Positions 1-7,801 of a stretch of 64,000 bases of DNA are shown piece after piece. The DNA comes from Jatrophihabitans sp035642535. GTDB lineage: Bacteria > Actinomycetota > Actinomycetes > Mycobacteriales > Jatrophihabitantaceae. The DNA is taken from the NCBI GenBank assembly GCA_035642535.1, contig DASQSE010000132.1, positions 4,707-68,706 of the forward strand. Direction: 5' to 3'. The position numbers were made by a program, and so were the translations under genes. Below the pieces are notes generated by a model. It searched no databases, was not told the origin of the DNA, and worked only from the letters and a program-made list of their open reading frames with translations. The stretch's first letter is position 1. Each line of letters begins with the position of its first letter.

Positions 1-87
1 ATGCACGGCGGGCGCATCGTCGACAGCGGCGAGCCGGACGAGATCGAAGGCAGGCTGAACGAGCTGTACTTCGGGGGTGCGGCATGA
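1..87 (+). CDS. ABC transporter ATP-binding protein, C-terminal end (partial)
   Basis: Only the last 28 codons lie in the window, so the true start is outside. The peptide contains HGGRIVDSGEPDEI, which resembles the tail that follows the H-loop in ABC transporter ATPases (a GRIVxxG-type strand followed by a pair of acidic residues). The stop overlaps the ATG of the next gene as ATGA, so the two are probably translated together. The ATPase may therefore belong with the exported protein that follows. The substrate is unknown. The family assignment rests on this short tail only. Confidence 0.5.
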   Translation: MHGGRIVDSGEPDEIEGRLNELYFGGAA

Positions 88-1610
88 ACAGGCGCGGCAA
101 GCAGCTGACGGCGCTGGCCGGAACCGTCGTGCTCGCGACGCTCGCCTGGCCCGGCCCGTCCTCCGCGGACACCACGCTGGGCGGCTACAGCGGCAGCGCG
201 CAAGCCGAAGCCATCCGCATCCAGATCTACGAGCCGGTCATTCCGATCCCGGCCACGCCACAGGTCGACGCGGGCATCGCGTACACGAAGTGCACGACCG
301 ACACCGGCCCGGTCACCCGCGCGACGGCCAGCTACCTGTGGCCCGGCGACGTCATCGGCGACGGCTTCGGCCAGCTCGTCGGCAACGACGCCGCGACCTA
401 CCCCGTGCAGGTGAACTCCAAGTACCCCGCCACCGAGAGCGCGCCGGCGCACAACACCGGTCAGCTCACCAAGGGCAACGGGATGACGACGTCCAGCAAC
501 GGGTTCACCACCGACGCGACGACGACGGGGCTGGGCGTCGCCGGTCCGGACACCGACCTGCTCAGCGGCATCGGCGACGGCCTGTCGAAGATCCTGGGCG
601 GCAAGAAGTCGTCGAAGCCGCTGCCCGCGGCACCCGTTCCGGTCGGCCAGTTGCTCGCCGGGCTGGCCACCGTCGAGAACGTGAAGAGCACCAGTTCGGT
701 CGTGGTCGGCTCGAAGTCGGTCACCTCGACGGCGCAGACCTACGTTTCGCAGGTCAAGCTGCTCGCCGGCCTGATCACGATCGACTCCATGAAGGTCACC
801 TCCGTCACCACCAGCGACGGCAACAAGGCCACCACGACCGGCTCGATCAAGGCGGGCGACGTGCAGCTCGCCGGACTCGACCTCGGTATTGGCGACGACG
901 GCGTGACGCTCGGTTCGGGCAGCGGGACGACGCTGCCGCAGCTGCCGAGCGACGTGACGAAGCTGCTCGACAAGATCGGGATCAGCATCAAGTTCGCACC
1001 GTCGACGCGGACGGTCGACGGCGCAACCGGCTCGCTCGCCTCGACCGCGCTCGAGTTCTCGATAGACACCGTGCCGCTGAAGACGGCGCTGAACGTCGGC
1101 GGCCTCGTCAAGCCGCTGCAGGATCTCATCCAGCAGATCCCGAAGCTCGGTAGCCAGATCGCGCCGCTGCTCGGGCTCGGCCCGAAGATCGTCATCAGGA
1201 TCGCGGACGTCGCCAGTTCGGCGACCGCCGCGCCTGCCTACACCGGCGGCCTGCCACCACCGCCCGGCGGCGGCAACCCGGGTGGCAACCACACCGGACA
1301 CCAGCCCGGCGCGGGCGGCGGCGTGCCTGGCAATGTGGGCGGTGGCGGTGCCCCGCTCAATCCCGGAACCGGGCAGCTGCCCGGCTCCAACCAGACGGTG
1401 CCGGGCGGGAGCAGCCCACCGGCAACCCAGCCGACTGCGTTCGCGCTGCCGCCGCTCGGCACGATTCCGAAGCTCGTGATCCTGGGCACGCTCGCATTCG
1501 CGCTGGCGGGCGGCTGGCTGTTCTGGGGGGCCGGAAGGTTCATCCTGGGTGCCGGCAAGAGCTGCGCATTCGGGTTGTCCACCGGCGTGCCCGATCTACG
1601 AAAGGGATAG
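84..1610 (+). CDS. Secreted, membrane-anchored protein of unknown function
   Basis: A 508-residue protein. Residues 1-28 form a signal peptide with an AxA-like cleavage site ending SSA. A long Ser/Thr/Gly/Asp-rich region follows that looks like beta structure. Residues about 389-452 are a flexible Gly/Pro/Asn linker (PPPPGGG and similar). A hydrophobic segment at about 462-487 should anchor the C-terminus in the membrane, leaving most of the chain outside. It resembles the actinobacterial proteins that carry a C-terminal choice-of-anchor segment, but I do not recognise the main domain. It overlaps the upstream ABC ATPase gene by 4 bp and lies 3 bp from the next gene, so it is probably in an operon with both. 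Confidence 0.75.
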   Translation: MNRRGKQLTALAGTVVLATLAWPGPSSADTTLGGYSGSAQAEAIRIQIYEPVIPIPATPQVDAGIAYTKCTTDTGPVTRATASYLWPGDVIGDGFGQLVGNDAATYPVQVNSKYPATESAPAHNTGQLTKGNGMTTSSNGFTTDATTTGLGVAGPDTDLLSGIGDGLSKILGGKKSSKPLPAAPVPVGQLLAGLATVENVKSTSSVVVGSKSVTSTAQTYVSQVKLLAGLITIDSMKVTSVTTSDGNKATTTGSIKAGDVQLAGLDLGIGDDGVTLGSGSGTTLPQLPSDVTKLLDKIGISIKFAPSTRTVDGATGSLASTALEFSIDTVPLKTALNVGGLVKPLQDLIQQIPKLGSQIAPLLGLGPKIVIRIADVASSATAAPAYTGGLPPPPGGGNPGGNHTGHQPGAGGGVPGNVGGGGAPLNPGTGQLPGSNQTVPGGSSPPATQPTAFALPPLGTIPKLVILGTLAFALAGGWLFWGAGRFILGAGKSCAFGLSTGVPDLRKG

Positions 1611-1613
1611 ACG

Positions 1614-2171
1614 ATGGCGGAGACGATGGCCATCCAGCAGGCGCCGGCCCAGCCCGCCCAGCCGGCCGCTCCGGCACCGGCCGCGGCGCCCGTGTCGAGC
1701 CGCGACCAGCGCTTCCGCAACCTGCAGATCGCGCTGTTCACCGTCGGCGCGCTGCTCATGCCGCTCGGCCTCTTCGCGATCTTCCTGGGCTGGTACGGCG
1801 TAGCGCACACGAAGTACCAGTACGACCAGTTGCCCTACGTCGTGTCGGGCGGCCTGCTCGGCTTGGCGCTGGTCTTCCTCGGCGGCTTCGTCTACTTCGG
1901 CGCGTGGCTGGCGCGCATCGGCAACGAGCAGCGGGAGAGCTCGCGGCAGCTCACCGACGCGGTGCTGACCCTCGTCGACCTGATGGGCCAGCAGGGCGGT
2001 TCCGGTCGCACCGCCATGCAGGACGGGGCGCAGCTCGTGCTGGCCGGCACCGGCTCGACGGTGCATCGCCGCGACTGCCCGCTCATCGCACATCGCGACG
2101 ACCTGCATCCGCTGACCGGCAACGACGCCGCGCTCGGCACCTGCCGCGTCTGCAAGCCGGACTTCGCATGA
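1614..2171 (+). CDS. Two-pass membrane protein with C-terminal His/Cys motif
   Basis: A 185-residue protein. The N-terminal 35 residues are Ala/Pro/Gln rich. Two hydrophobic helices lie at about 36-63 and 75-102, followed by a charged, possibly coiled stretch (about 103-125). The end carries His151, Cys155, His160, Cys177 and Cys180, a spacing that could bind a metal ion such as zinc. No known family is recognised. It starts 3 bp after the anchored protein and its stop overlaps the SDR start as ATGA, so the run of genes from position 1 to 2944 looks like a single transcription unit. The function is unknown. Confidence 0.7.
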   Translation: MAETMAIQQAPAQPAQPAAPAPAAAPVSSRDQRFRNLQIALFTVGALLMPLGLFAIFLGWYGVAHTKYQYDQLPYVVSGGLLGLALVFLGGFVYFGAWLARIGNEQRESSRQLTDAVLTLVDLMGQQGGSGRTAMQDGAQLVLAGTGSTVHRRDCPLIAHRDDLHPLTGNDAALGTCRVCKPDFA

Positions 2172-2944
2172 TCGGAACCGACGCGCTGACCGGCAGGGTC
2201 GCGATCGTCACCGGCGCCGCGCGCGGCCAGGGCGCGGCCGCGGCTCAGCTGTTCGTGGCCGAGGGCGCCCGGGTCGTGATCGGCGACGTGCTGGACGACG
2301 TCGGGAAGGAGCTCGCCGATTCGCTCGGCGCCGGAGCGATCTACCGGCACCTCGACGTTTCCAACGAGGACGACTGGACGAGCGTCGTCGACGAGGCAGT
2401 CGAGACGCTCGGCGGCGTGGACGTGCTCGTGAACAACGCCGGCATCCTGCGCTTCGCGGCGCTGTCCGACATGCCGCTCGCCGACTACCTGCGCGTCGTG
2501 AACGTGAATCAGGTCGGGACGTTCCTCGGCATGCGTGCCGTCGCGAAGCCGATGATGGCCGCGCGTCGCGGCTCGATCGTGAACATCTCCTCCGTCGAGG
2601 GCCTGGCCGGCATGCCGTACCTCACTGCGTACACGTCGACGAAGTTCGCGATCCGCGGCATGACCAAGGTGGCCGCGCTGGAGCTCGGGCCGCATGGCAT
2701 CCGGGTCAACTCGGTGCATCCGGGCATGATCGAGACCGACATGGTGAAAGACGCCGCAGGTGGACACGACGTCGATCTGTCACCCGCGACCAAGCGGATC
2801 GCGCTGCGCCGGATGGGGGCGCCCGAGGACATCGCGCAGGTCGTGCTCTTCCTCGCGAGCGACCGGAGCGCGTACGTGACCGGTGCCGAGCTCGCCGCCG
2901 ACGGCGGGGCCTCCGCCACGCACGCGTTCTACTCGGGCAGCTGA
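2168..2944 (+). CDS. Short-chain dehydrogenase/reductase, hydroxysteroid dehydrogenase-like
   Basis: A 258-residue NAD(P)-dependent oxidoreductase of the classical SDR family. The cofactor motif TGAARGQG is at residues 15-22, NNAG is near 89, a serine lies in NISS near 141, and the catalytic pair is Tyr155/Lys159 (YTSTK). The late motif HPGMIETDM and the overall length match enzymes annotated as 3-alpha- or 20-beta-hydroxysteroid dehydrogenases. The real substrate cannot be read from the sequence. The ATG at 2168 overlaps the stop of the preceding gene, which decides the start. The 3' end overlaps the convergent VOC gene by 16 bp. Confidence 0.9.
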   Translation: MIGTDALTGRVAIVTGAARGQGAAAAQLFVAEGARVVIGDVLDDVGKELADSLGAGAIYRHLDVSNEDDWTSVVDEAVETLGGVDVLVNNAGILRFAALSDMPLADYLRVVNVNQVGTFLGMRAVAKPMMAARRGSIVNISSVEGLAGMPYLTAYTSTKFAIRGMTKVAALELGPHGIRVNSVHPGMIETDMVKDAAGGHDVDLSPATKRIALRRMGAPEDIAQVVLFLASDRSAYVTGAELAADGGASATHAFYSGS

Positions 2945-3372
2945 GGCATGCCGTCCGGGCCGATCGGCCAGAACGGGTTGTGCGCGACCTCCCACAGATG
3001 GCCTTCAGGGTCGGCGAAGTAGCCGTTGTAACCGCCCCATTCGGTGGTCTCGGCCGGCCGCGCGATCCGGGCACCGGCAGCGACGGCGCGCGCCAAGACG
3101 TCCTCGACCGCCGTGGCGGACTCGACGTTCATGGCAAGCGCCGTGCCGCGGAACGCGTCGGGATCGGGCATCGGCTGCGCAGCGGCGTCCTTGCGCAGTT
3201 CCTCCACGTCCCACACGGCGAGCAGGCTGCCACCTGATGCCCGGAAGAAGCTCACCTCGCCGTCGACCGACGCGCCGGAGCGCTCGAAACCGAGCGCTTG
3301 ATAGAAGCGGGTTGCGCGCTCGACGTCCGCGACGCCGAGCGTGACGAGGCTGATTACGGCGGGGACGCTCAT
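2929..3372 (-). CDS. VOC (glyoxalase/bleomycin-resistance) family protein
   Basis: A 147-residue single VOC module. It begins SVPAVISLVTLGVADVERA with the usual opening strand and helix. It ends with the typical GGYNGYFADPEGHLWEVAHN strand, in which Glu and His would be metal ligands. Proteins of this type act as dioxygenases, lyases or drug-binding proteins, and the substrate here cannot be inferred. The ATG at 3372 places the VOC fold right at the N-terminus, so upstream in-frame codons are not needed. It is convergent with the SDR gene (16-bp overlap) and divergent from pup about 100 bp away. Confidence 0.85.
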   Translation of the reverse strand: MSVPAVISLVTLGVADVERATRFYQALGFERSGASVDGEVSFFRASGGSLLAVWDVEELRKDAAAQPMPDPDAFRGTALAMNVESATAVEDVLARAVAAGARIARPAETTEWGGYNGYFADPEGHLWEVAHNPFWPIGPDGMPQLPE

Positions 3373-3471
3373 GTCGTGACCGTAGCGATGTCGGCCGACG
3401 GCGTGCGCTGCCGGGTAAACGTCACCTCGGCGAGCTAGGGTGACGTTCTGAACTAGCGAGAGGGGGCCGCG

Positions 3472-3678
3472 ATGCCTACCCACGACAGCGGCCAGAACCG
3501 GCCGCAGCGCCAGACCAGCGACGAGACCGAAGAGACGGTCGAGGCAAGTAGTGACGTCGCCGAGCGGCACGAGAAGCTGACCGAGGACGTCGACGCCATC
3601 CTCGACGAAATCGACGACGTCCTGGAGACAAATGCCGAAGACTTTGTAAGGGCATTTGTGCAAAAAGGCGGTCAGTAG
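3472..3678 (+). CDS. pup: Prokaryotic ubiquitin-like protein Pup
   Basis: A 68-residue acidic protein ending in Gly-Gly-Gln, the hallmark of Pup. Dop deamidates the terminal Gln to Glu, and PafA then ligates that residue to substrate lysines, marking them for the proteasome. The C-terminal half (DAILDEIDDVLETNAEDFV) is the conserved helical region that binds the proteasomal ATPase. A purine-rich ribosome-binding site (GAGAGGGGG) sits 5 nt before the ATG. The prcB and prcA genes follow on the same strand after a broken endonuclease gene. Unlike in mycobacteria, dop and the ATPase gene are not directly upstream. Confidence 0.97.
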   Translation: MPTHDSGQNRPQRQTSDETEETVEASSDVAERHEKLTEDVDAILDEIDDVLETNAEDFVRAFVQKGGQ

Positions 3679-3704
3679 AGCATTTCCGGCAGGAATTCAA
3701 GGCA

Positions 3705-4379
3705 ATGTACAAGTATTGTCCGGATTGCCGGCAGGATCTGCGCGTCAGCAAGTTCCAGTGCAATTCGCGAAGCAGGACGGCCTCGGCGTCTACTGCGTTG
3801 ACTGCGCCAATGCGAGGCAAGCTGAGAGCCGGCGACGGCGGCTTGGTCCGCGGCGGAACAGAATTAGGCGGCGTGATCTCCTGGTGCCCCGGACCACAAG
3901 TGGTGTCCAGAGTGCAGTCTGATAAAGCCGCTGAGCGAGTTTCCTTGAAATAGAAGTCAGCGGTCCGGCTATATGACCTACTGCAAGCCATGTCACGACG
4001 CGATCGGTCGACGTGACAAGGAAAGTATGGCGGCGCGCGGAATTACCATCTGCGGCGCCGATACGGGATTACCGCGCAGCACTTCGATCAGCTGTTTGCC
4101 GAGCAGGGTGGTCTGTGCGCGATCTGCCAGGAGGCGCCGGCCGAGCACGTCGACCACGATCACCGCACCGGTCGGGTGCGCGGTCTGCTGTGTTTCAACT
4201 GCAACGGCGCGCTCGGTCAGTTCCGCGAGCGCGCCGACCTGACGTTGCGCGCCTTCGCATATCTAGGCCGCGAACCGGGGCAGTCGACCGCCGATCTGCC
4301 GGTCTTCAAGTTCGGCGTCTGCCATGGCGGTGACACCGACGTACGGCCGGAAGGCGAGACCTGGCCGGAGTCGGCCTGA
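3705..4379 (+). pseudogene. Broken endonuclease VII-type HNH gene between pup and prcB
   Basis: The ancestral reading can be stitched from three frames. It begins MYKYCPDCRQDL (ATG 3705), then shifts to KQDGLGVYCVDCANARQ (about 3765-3830), then shifts to HKWCPECSLIKPLSEF (from 3895). An in-frame TGA at 3946-3948 stands where an Arg codon (CGA) would fit before NRSQRSG. After YCKPCHDAIGRRDKE the frame shifts again near 4020 to YGGARNYHLRRRYGIT. From there it is open to 4379 and contains GGLCAICQ, VDHDHRTGRVRG and LLCFNCNGALG, the HNH core. Each frame change is equivalent to losing one base. Related actinobacterial proteins have two Cys zinc ribbons followed by this HNH domain and also lie near proteasome genes. 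No full-length product is possible, although the HNH part could still be translated from an internal start. Confidence 0.8.
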
Positions 4380-4451
4380 CCAGCATGCGAGCGCGGTACT
4401 CGCGTCGGTAGGGTCGCTTTGATCCGCCTGTCCAAGCGAGGAGCGCCCTTG

Positions 4452-5267
4452 ATGAGCGACCATCCGAACGGAATCCTGCGCTATGCCACCATGCCGGGAT
4501 CGTCGTCGTTCACCGAGTTCCTGGCTGTGGCGGCACCTGGCCTGCTGCCGGGCCGAGTGGGTGACGTCGGCACGGCGCGGCACGGCACCACGATCGTGGC
4601 CGCCATCTTCGCCGAAGGCGTGATCATGGCCGGCGACCGGCGCGCGACTGCCGGCAGCCTCATCGCGCAGCATGACATCGAGAAGGTCTTCGCCACGGAC
4701 GACTACTCGCTCGTCGGCATCGCCGGCGTCGCCGGGCTCGGTGTCGAAGTCGTGCGTCTCTACCAGGTGGAGCTCGAGCACTACGAGAAGATCGAGGGCA
4801 CCGATCTCACCCTCGACGGCAAGGCCAACCGGCTCGCGACCATGATCCGCGGCAACCTGGGCGAGGCGCTGCAGGGTCTCGCCGTCGTTCCGCTCTTTGC
4901 CGGCTTCGATCTCGACGCTGCCGACGCAGCCACGGCAGGGCGCATCTACAGCTTCGACGTCGTCGGCGGCCGGTACGCCGAGCAGTACTACCACGGGGTG
5001 GGGTCCGGTTCGCTGTTCGCGCGCGGTGCGCTCAAGAAGCTATGGCGTCCCGGCCTCGACCGCGCGACGGCGATTCGGGTGATGTTGGAATCGCTATATG
5101 ACGCCGCGGATGAGGATTCCGCCACCGGCGGACCCGACATCACGCGCGGTATCTTCCCGATCGTCATGACCGCCACCGCGTCCGGCACGGCGCGGGTCGA
5201 TGACGAGGAGCTCGAAGAGGTCGTGCGCGCGATCCTGGCCGACCGCGAAGCGCACCCAGGGAGCTGA
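4452..5267 (+). CDS. prcB: Proteasome subunit beta
   Basis: A 271-residue precursor of the 20S core protease. The propeptide (residues 1-45) ends in His-Gly. Thr46 of the HGTTIVA motif would become the N-terminal catalytic nucleophile after self-cleavage. GVIMAGDRRAT, YSLVGIAG, LELEHYEK-like and ATGGPDITRGIFP segments closely follow mycobacterial PrcB. The ATG at 4452 follows a GAGGAG ribosome-binding site with 8-nt spacing, so I prefer it over an upstream ATG at 4419. Only 6 bp separate it from prcA, and alpha and beta assemble as an alpha7-beta7-beta7-alpha7 barrel in the cytoplasm. Confidence 0.97.
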   Translation: MSDHPNGILRYATMPGSSSFTEFLAVAAPGLLPGRVGDVGTARHGTTIVAAIFAEGVIMAGDRRATAGSLIAQHDIEKVFATDDYSLVGIAGVAGLGVEVVRLYQVELEHYEKIEGTDLTLDGKANRLATMIRGNLGEALQGLAVVPLFAGFDLDAADAATAGRIYSFDVVGGRYAEQYYHGVGSGSLFARGALKKLWRPGLDRATAIRVMLESLYDAADEDSATGGPDITRGIFPIVMTATASGTARVDDEELEEVVRAILADREAHPGS

Positions 5268-5273
5268 TCACAA

Positions 5274-6041
5274 ATGACAATGCCGTTCTACGTCTCGGCC
5301 GAGCAGCTCATGCGCGACCGCTCCGAGTACGCGCGCAAGGGCATCGCGCGCGGCCGGGGCGTCATTGTCGTCACCTACGTCGACGGCGTGCTGTTCGTCG
5401 CCGAGAACGCCAGCCCGACATTGCACAAGGTCAGCGAGATCTACGACCGCATCGGATTCGCCGGTGTCGGCAAGTACAACGAGTACGAGAACCTGCGGGT
5501 GGCCGGGATCCGGCTCGCCGATCTGCGCGGCTACTCCTACGACCGCCGCGACGTGACAGCCCGCGCGCTGGCCAACGCCTATGCCCAGACGCTCGGCACG
5601 ATCTTCACCGAGCAGCAGAAGCCGTACGAGGTGGAGATCTGCGTCGCCGAGGTGGGGGAGCGCGCCGAGGACGATCAGATGTACCGGCTCACCTACGACG
5701 GCACCATCGTCGACGAGCCGGAGTTCCTCGCGATGGGCGGGCAGGCCGACCTGCTCACCAACGCGATGCGCGACGCGTTCGCGCCCAGCCTCGGATTGCG
5801 CGACGCGCTGGGCGTCGCCGTACGTGCCCTGGGTTCGGCGGGCGGGCCGGACGGTGCGCCGCGCGCGCTGCCCGCCAGCCAACTCGAAGTGGCCGTCCTC
5901 GACCGCACGCGGGGCAAGCGCAAGTTCCGGCGCCTTTCCGGGCTCGCGCTGACCGATCTGCTGCCCAGCGCCTCGAGCGGTGAACCGGCCCCCGACGAGG
6001 GCGACGATGCCTCGACGTCGACACCGGAAGCAGACGCTTAG
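5274..6041 (+). CDS. prcA: Proteasome subunit alpha
   Basis: A 255-residue protein that forms the outer gating rings of the 20S proteasome. It lacks the catalytic N-terminal Thr, as expected for alpha. Matching features are MRDRSEYARKGIARG near the N-terminus, GVLFVAENAS, GYSYDRRDV, YAQTLGTIFTEQQKPYEVE and SLEVAVLD-like segments. The acidic, Ser/Thr-rich last 25 residues are probably disordered and could contact the ATPase ring. Starts at 5274 or two codons later at 5280 are both possible. It lies 6 bp after prcB and ends 7 bp before the convergent Rieske gene. Confidence 0.97.
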   Translation: MTMPFYVSAEQLMRDRSEYARKGIARGRGVIVVTYVDGVLFVAENASPTLHKVSEIYDRIGFAGVGKYNEYENLRVAGIRLADLRGYSYDRRDVTARALANAYAQTLGTIFTEQQKPYEVEICVAEVGERAEDDQMYRLTYDGTIVDEPEFLAMGGQADLLTNAMRDAFAPSLGLRDALGVAVRALGSAGGPDGAPRALPASQLEVAVLDRTRGKRKFRRLSGLALTDLLPSASSGEPAPDEGDDASTSTPEADA

Positions 6042-6048
6042 CCCCGCG

Positions 6049-6507
6049 CTAGGCCGGGTCGGCGACGACCTTGCCGTCGGTGACCTGTACCGCGATCTTG
6101 GGCAATGGTCGCGCGGCGGGGCCCTGCAGCACCTTGCCGGTCAGCGCGTCGAACTGCGATCCGTGACACGGGCAGTCCAGCTTGTCGCCATGCGCCTGAA
6201 CGGTGCAGCCCAGGTGCGTGCACGTGGCGCTGAACGCAACCGCCTTGTCGGCCGTGGGACGTGCCACGACGCCGGCAGAGCCGTCCGGCAGCGTGACCGC
6301 GACGGCCTGCCCGACCGGGATGCTGGCCAGCTTTGCGAGCGAATCGTCGCCGCCCCCGCCGTTCGCCGGCGCGCCCGCCGGTTGGCTCCCGCCGCTGCCG
6401 GACGAGGAACAGGCGGCCAGCGCGAGGGCGCCTGCGGTGCCCGCGCCGGCGAGCAGCACGGTGCGTCGGGTAGGTGTCAGGTTGGCCAGGCGTTGCGTTT
6501 CGGTCAC
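6049..6507 (-). CDS. Tat-exported Rieske [2Fe-2S] lipoprotein
   Basis: A 152-residue protein. Residues 1-33 form a twin-arginine signal (TPTRRTVLLAG) ending in a lipobox LAAC33, so it should be exported folded by the Tat system and lipidated. After a Gly/Ser/Ala linker comes a compact Rieske domain. Its cluster ligands are Cys96 and His98 (CTHLGC) and Cys112 and His115 (CPCHGS), with Cys101 and Cys114 placed for the usual disulfide. It lacks the membrane helices of cytochrome bc subunits, so it is a stand-alone arsenite-oxidase/small-Rieske type electron carrier with an unknown partner. The GTG at 6507 has no ribosome-binding site and lies about 7 nt after a candidate -10 box. Confidence 0.92.
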   Translation of the reverse strand: MTETQRLANLTPTRRTVLLAGAGTAGALALAACSSSGSGGSQPAGAPANGGGGDDSLAKLASIPVGQAVAVTLPDGSAGVVARPTADKAVAFSATCTHLGCTVQAHGDKLDCPCHGSQFDALTGKVLQGPAARPLPKIAVQVTDGKVVADPA

Positions 6508-6514
6508 GAAATAA

Positions 6515-6543
6515 GCTACGCACGTCCGATGTGGTTCGGTTCA
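6515..6543 (-). promoter_or_regulatory. Candidate ECF-type promoter for the Rieske gene
   Basis: Read on the minus strand, TGAACC (6538-6543) is followed after 17 nt by CGTAGC (6515-6520). TGAACC with a CGT-type -10 is the form reported for the mycobacterial SigL class. The expected transcription start falls at or next to the GTG at 6507, which would make the message leaderless. The same -35 word occurs on the opposite strand in front of the sigma gene. Confidence 0.5.
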
Positions 6544-6557
6544 GAGACGTGCACGAT

Positions 6558-6585
6558 TGAACCGGCGGACCCCGGCTGCCGTTGC
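6558..6585 (+). promoter_or_regulatory. Candidate autoregulatory promoter of the ECF sigma gene
   Basis: TGAACC (6558-6563), a 16-nt spacer, and CGTTGC (6580-6585). It has the same architecture as the divergent promoter for the Rieske gene, so the sigma factor may drive both itself and the Rieske protein. The transcript would have a leader of about 50 nt before the GTG at 6644. Confidence 0.45.
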
Positions 6586-6643
6586 GTCCTATGTGACCAG
6601 GACGCTGTTGGCGGAGCCGCCGTTGACGCGCCGCGGGGGTGAC

Positions 6644-7153
6644 GTGAAGACCGACGACGGCGAGCTGTTACGTGCCTTGCACGAGCAGCACGGCGTTGCG
6701 CTGTGGTCGTACGTCGTGGGATTGACCAACGGCGACCGCGCGCAGGCGCAGGACGTCGTGCAGGAAACGATGCTGCGGGCGTGGCGAAACCCACAGGTGC
6801 TCGCGCAAACGTCCGGCTCCGCGCGCGGCTGGCTGTTCACCGTCGCCAAGCGCATCGTGATCGATGACTGGCGTACCGCGAGAACGCGCCGCGAGCGGGT
6901 TACCGAGAAGCTGCCAGAACAGGGGGTGCCTGACGACACCGAGCACGTCGTGGACCGGCACCTCGTCGTCGCCGCGCTGCGCACCCTGTCCGCAGAGCAC
7001 CGCGCCGTCCTGCTCGAGTGCTACTTCCGCGGCTCTTCGGTCGCAGAGGCCGCCGCCGCGCTCGGCATCCCGCCGGGCACCGTCAAGTCCCGAACCCATT
7101 ACGCCCTGCGTGCGCTCCGCCTCGCCGTCGAGGAGTTGGGAGGTGTGCTGTGA
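6644..7153 (+). CDS. ECF sigma factor, SigK/SigL-like
   Basis: A 169-residue group IV sigma factor. Region 2 contains AQDVVQETMLRAWRNP and the DNA-melting part RGWLFTVAKRIVIDDWR. Region 4 contains RAVLLECYFRGSSVAEAAAALGI, followed by PPGTVKSRTHYAL, the helix-turn-helix that reads the -35 box. The chosen GTG at 6644 follows a GGGGG ribosome-binding site; an in-frame ATG at 6557 would add 29 residues that do not belong to the family. The stop overlaps the GTG of the anti-sigma gene. It resembles the mycobacterial SigL/RslA arrangement, in which a zinc-containing anti-sigma factor releases sigma under oxidative conditions. Confidence 0.92.
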   Translation: MKTDDGELLRALHEQHGVALWSYVVGLTNGDRAQAQDVVQETMLRAWRNPQVLAQTSGSARGWLFTVAKRIVIDDWRTARTRRERVTEKLPEQGVPDDTEHVVDRHLVVAALRTLSAEHRAVLLECYFRGSSVAEAAAALGIPPGTVKSRTHYALRALRLAVEELGGVL

Positions 7154-7797
7154 GTTCCTTCGACGATCCATTCCGCTATGACGACGCAGCGTACGTTCTC
7201 GGTGCGCTGGATGCGGGGGAGCGCGCAGCCTTCGAGGCTCATTTCGCCACTTGCCCGGACTGCCAGGCGCGAGTGGCCGAGGCACGTGCCGGTCGCGACC
7301 TGCTCGCCGGTGTCCAGTGGAGCGACCTGGACGAGCAGCCGCCGGTGCCCGACACGCTGCTGCCCGGTCTGCTGCGCTCCGCGCGCCGCGAACGCAACCG
7401 ACGCCGCTGGCTCACCACGTCGCTCGGCGCAGTGGCCGCCGCTTGCCTGATCGCGCTCGCGGTCGTCGTCTGGCCGTCGGGATCCAGCACCTCGCCGGGC
7501 GAGCCGTTCGCCGCGGTGCGGCCCAGTCCGGTAGCGGCCACCGGAAAGCTCATAGCGAAGCGTTGGGGCACCGAGATCGACGTGATGTGCCGCTACCGGG
7601 TCGACGCCGACCGCTACGTGCCCTATGACCTGGTCGTGATCGACAAGTTCGGCGACAAGCATCCGGCCGGCAACTGGGCGCTGCCGGAAGGGTCGGAGAT
7701 GACCTTCACCGGTGGGACGTCGGTCCAGTTGTCGCAGATCGACCGGGTGCAGATCACCCTCACCGACGGCACGCCGATCCTGCAGTTGAGAGCCTGA
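7150..7797 (+). CDS. Zinc-binding transmembrane anti-sigma factor (RslA/RskA-like)
   Basis: A 215-residue protein. The N-terminal anti-sigma domain has the ZAS motif His31-x3-Cys35-x2-Cys38 (HFATCPDC), which would bind zinc and hold the sigma factor at the membrane. One hydrophobic helix lies at about 88-109. The remaining 105 residues should lie outside the membrane as a beta-rich RskA-type domain (CRYRVDADRYVPYDLVV and following). GTG 7150 overlaps the sigma stop (GTGA), which indicates translational coupling. The family binds and inhibits the sigma factor encoded just upstream; zinc loss or thiol oxidation is the probable trigger, by inference. Confidence 0.9.
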   Translation: MSSFDDPFRYDDAAYVLGALDAGERAAFEAHFATCPDCQARVAEARAGRDLLAGVQWSDLDEQPPVPDTLLPGLLRSARRERNRRRWLTTSLGAVAAACLIALAVVVWPSGSSTSPGEPFAAVRPSPVAATGKLIAKRWGTEIDVMCRYRVDADRYVPYDLVVIDKFGDKHPAGNWALPEGSEMTFTGGTSVQLSQIDRVQITLTDGTPILQLRA

Positions 7798-7801
7798 GCG
7801 A

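Noticed and set aside
3705..4379. Programmed frameshifting to express the HNH gene
   Set aside because: Three separate shifts plus a stop codon would be needed and I see no slippery heptamer or downstream pseudoknot at the junctions; decay is simpler.
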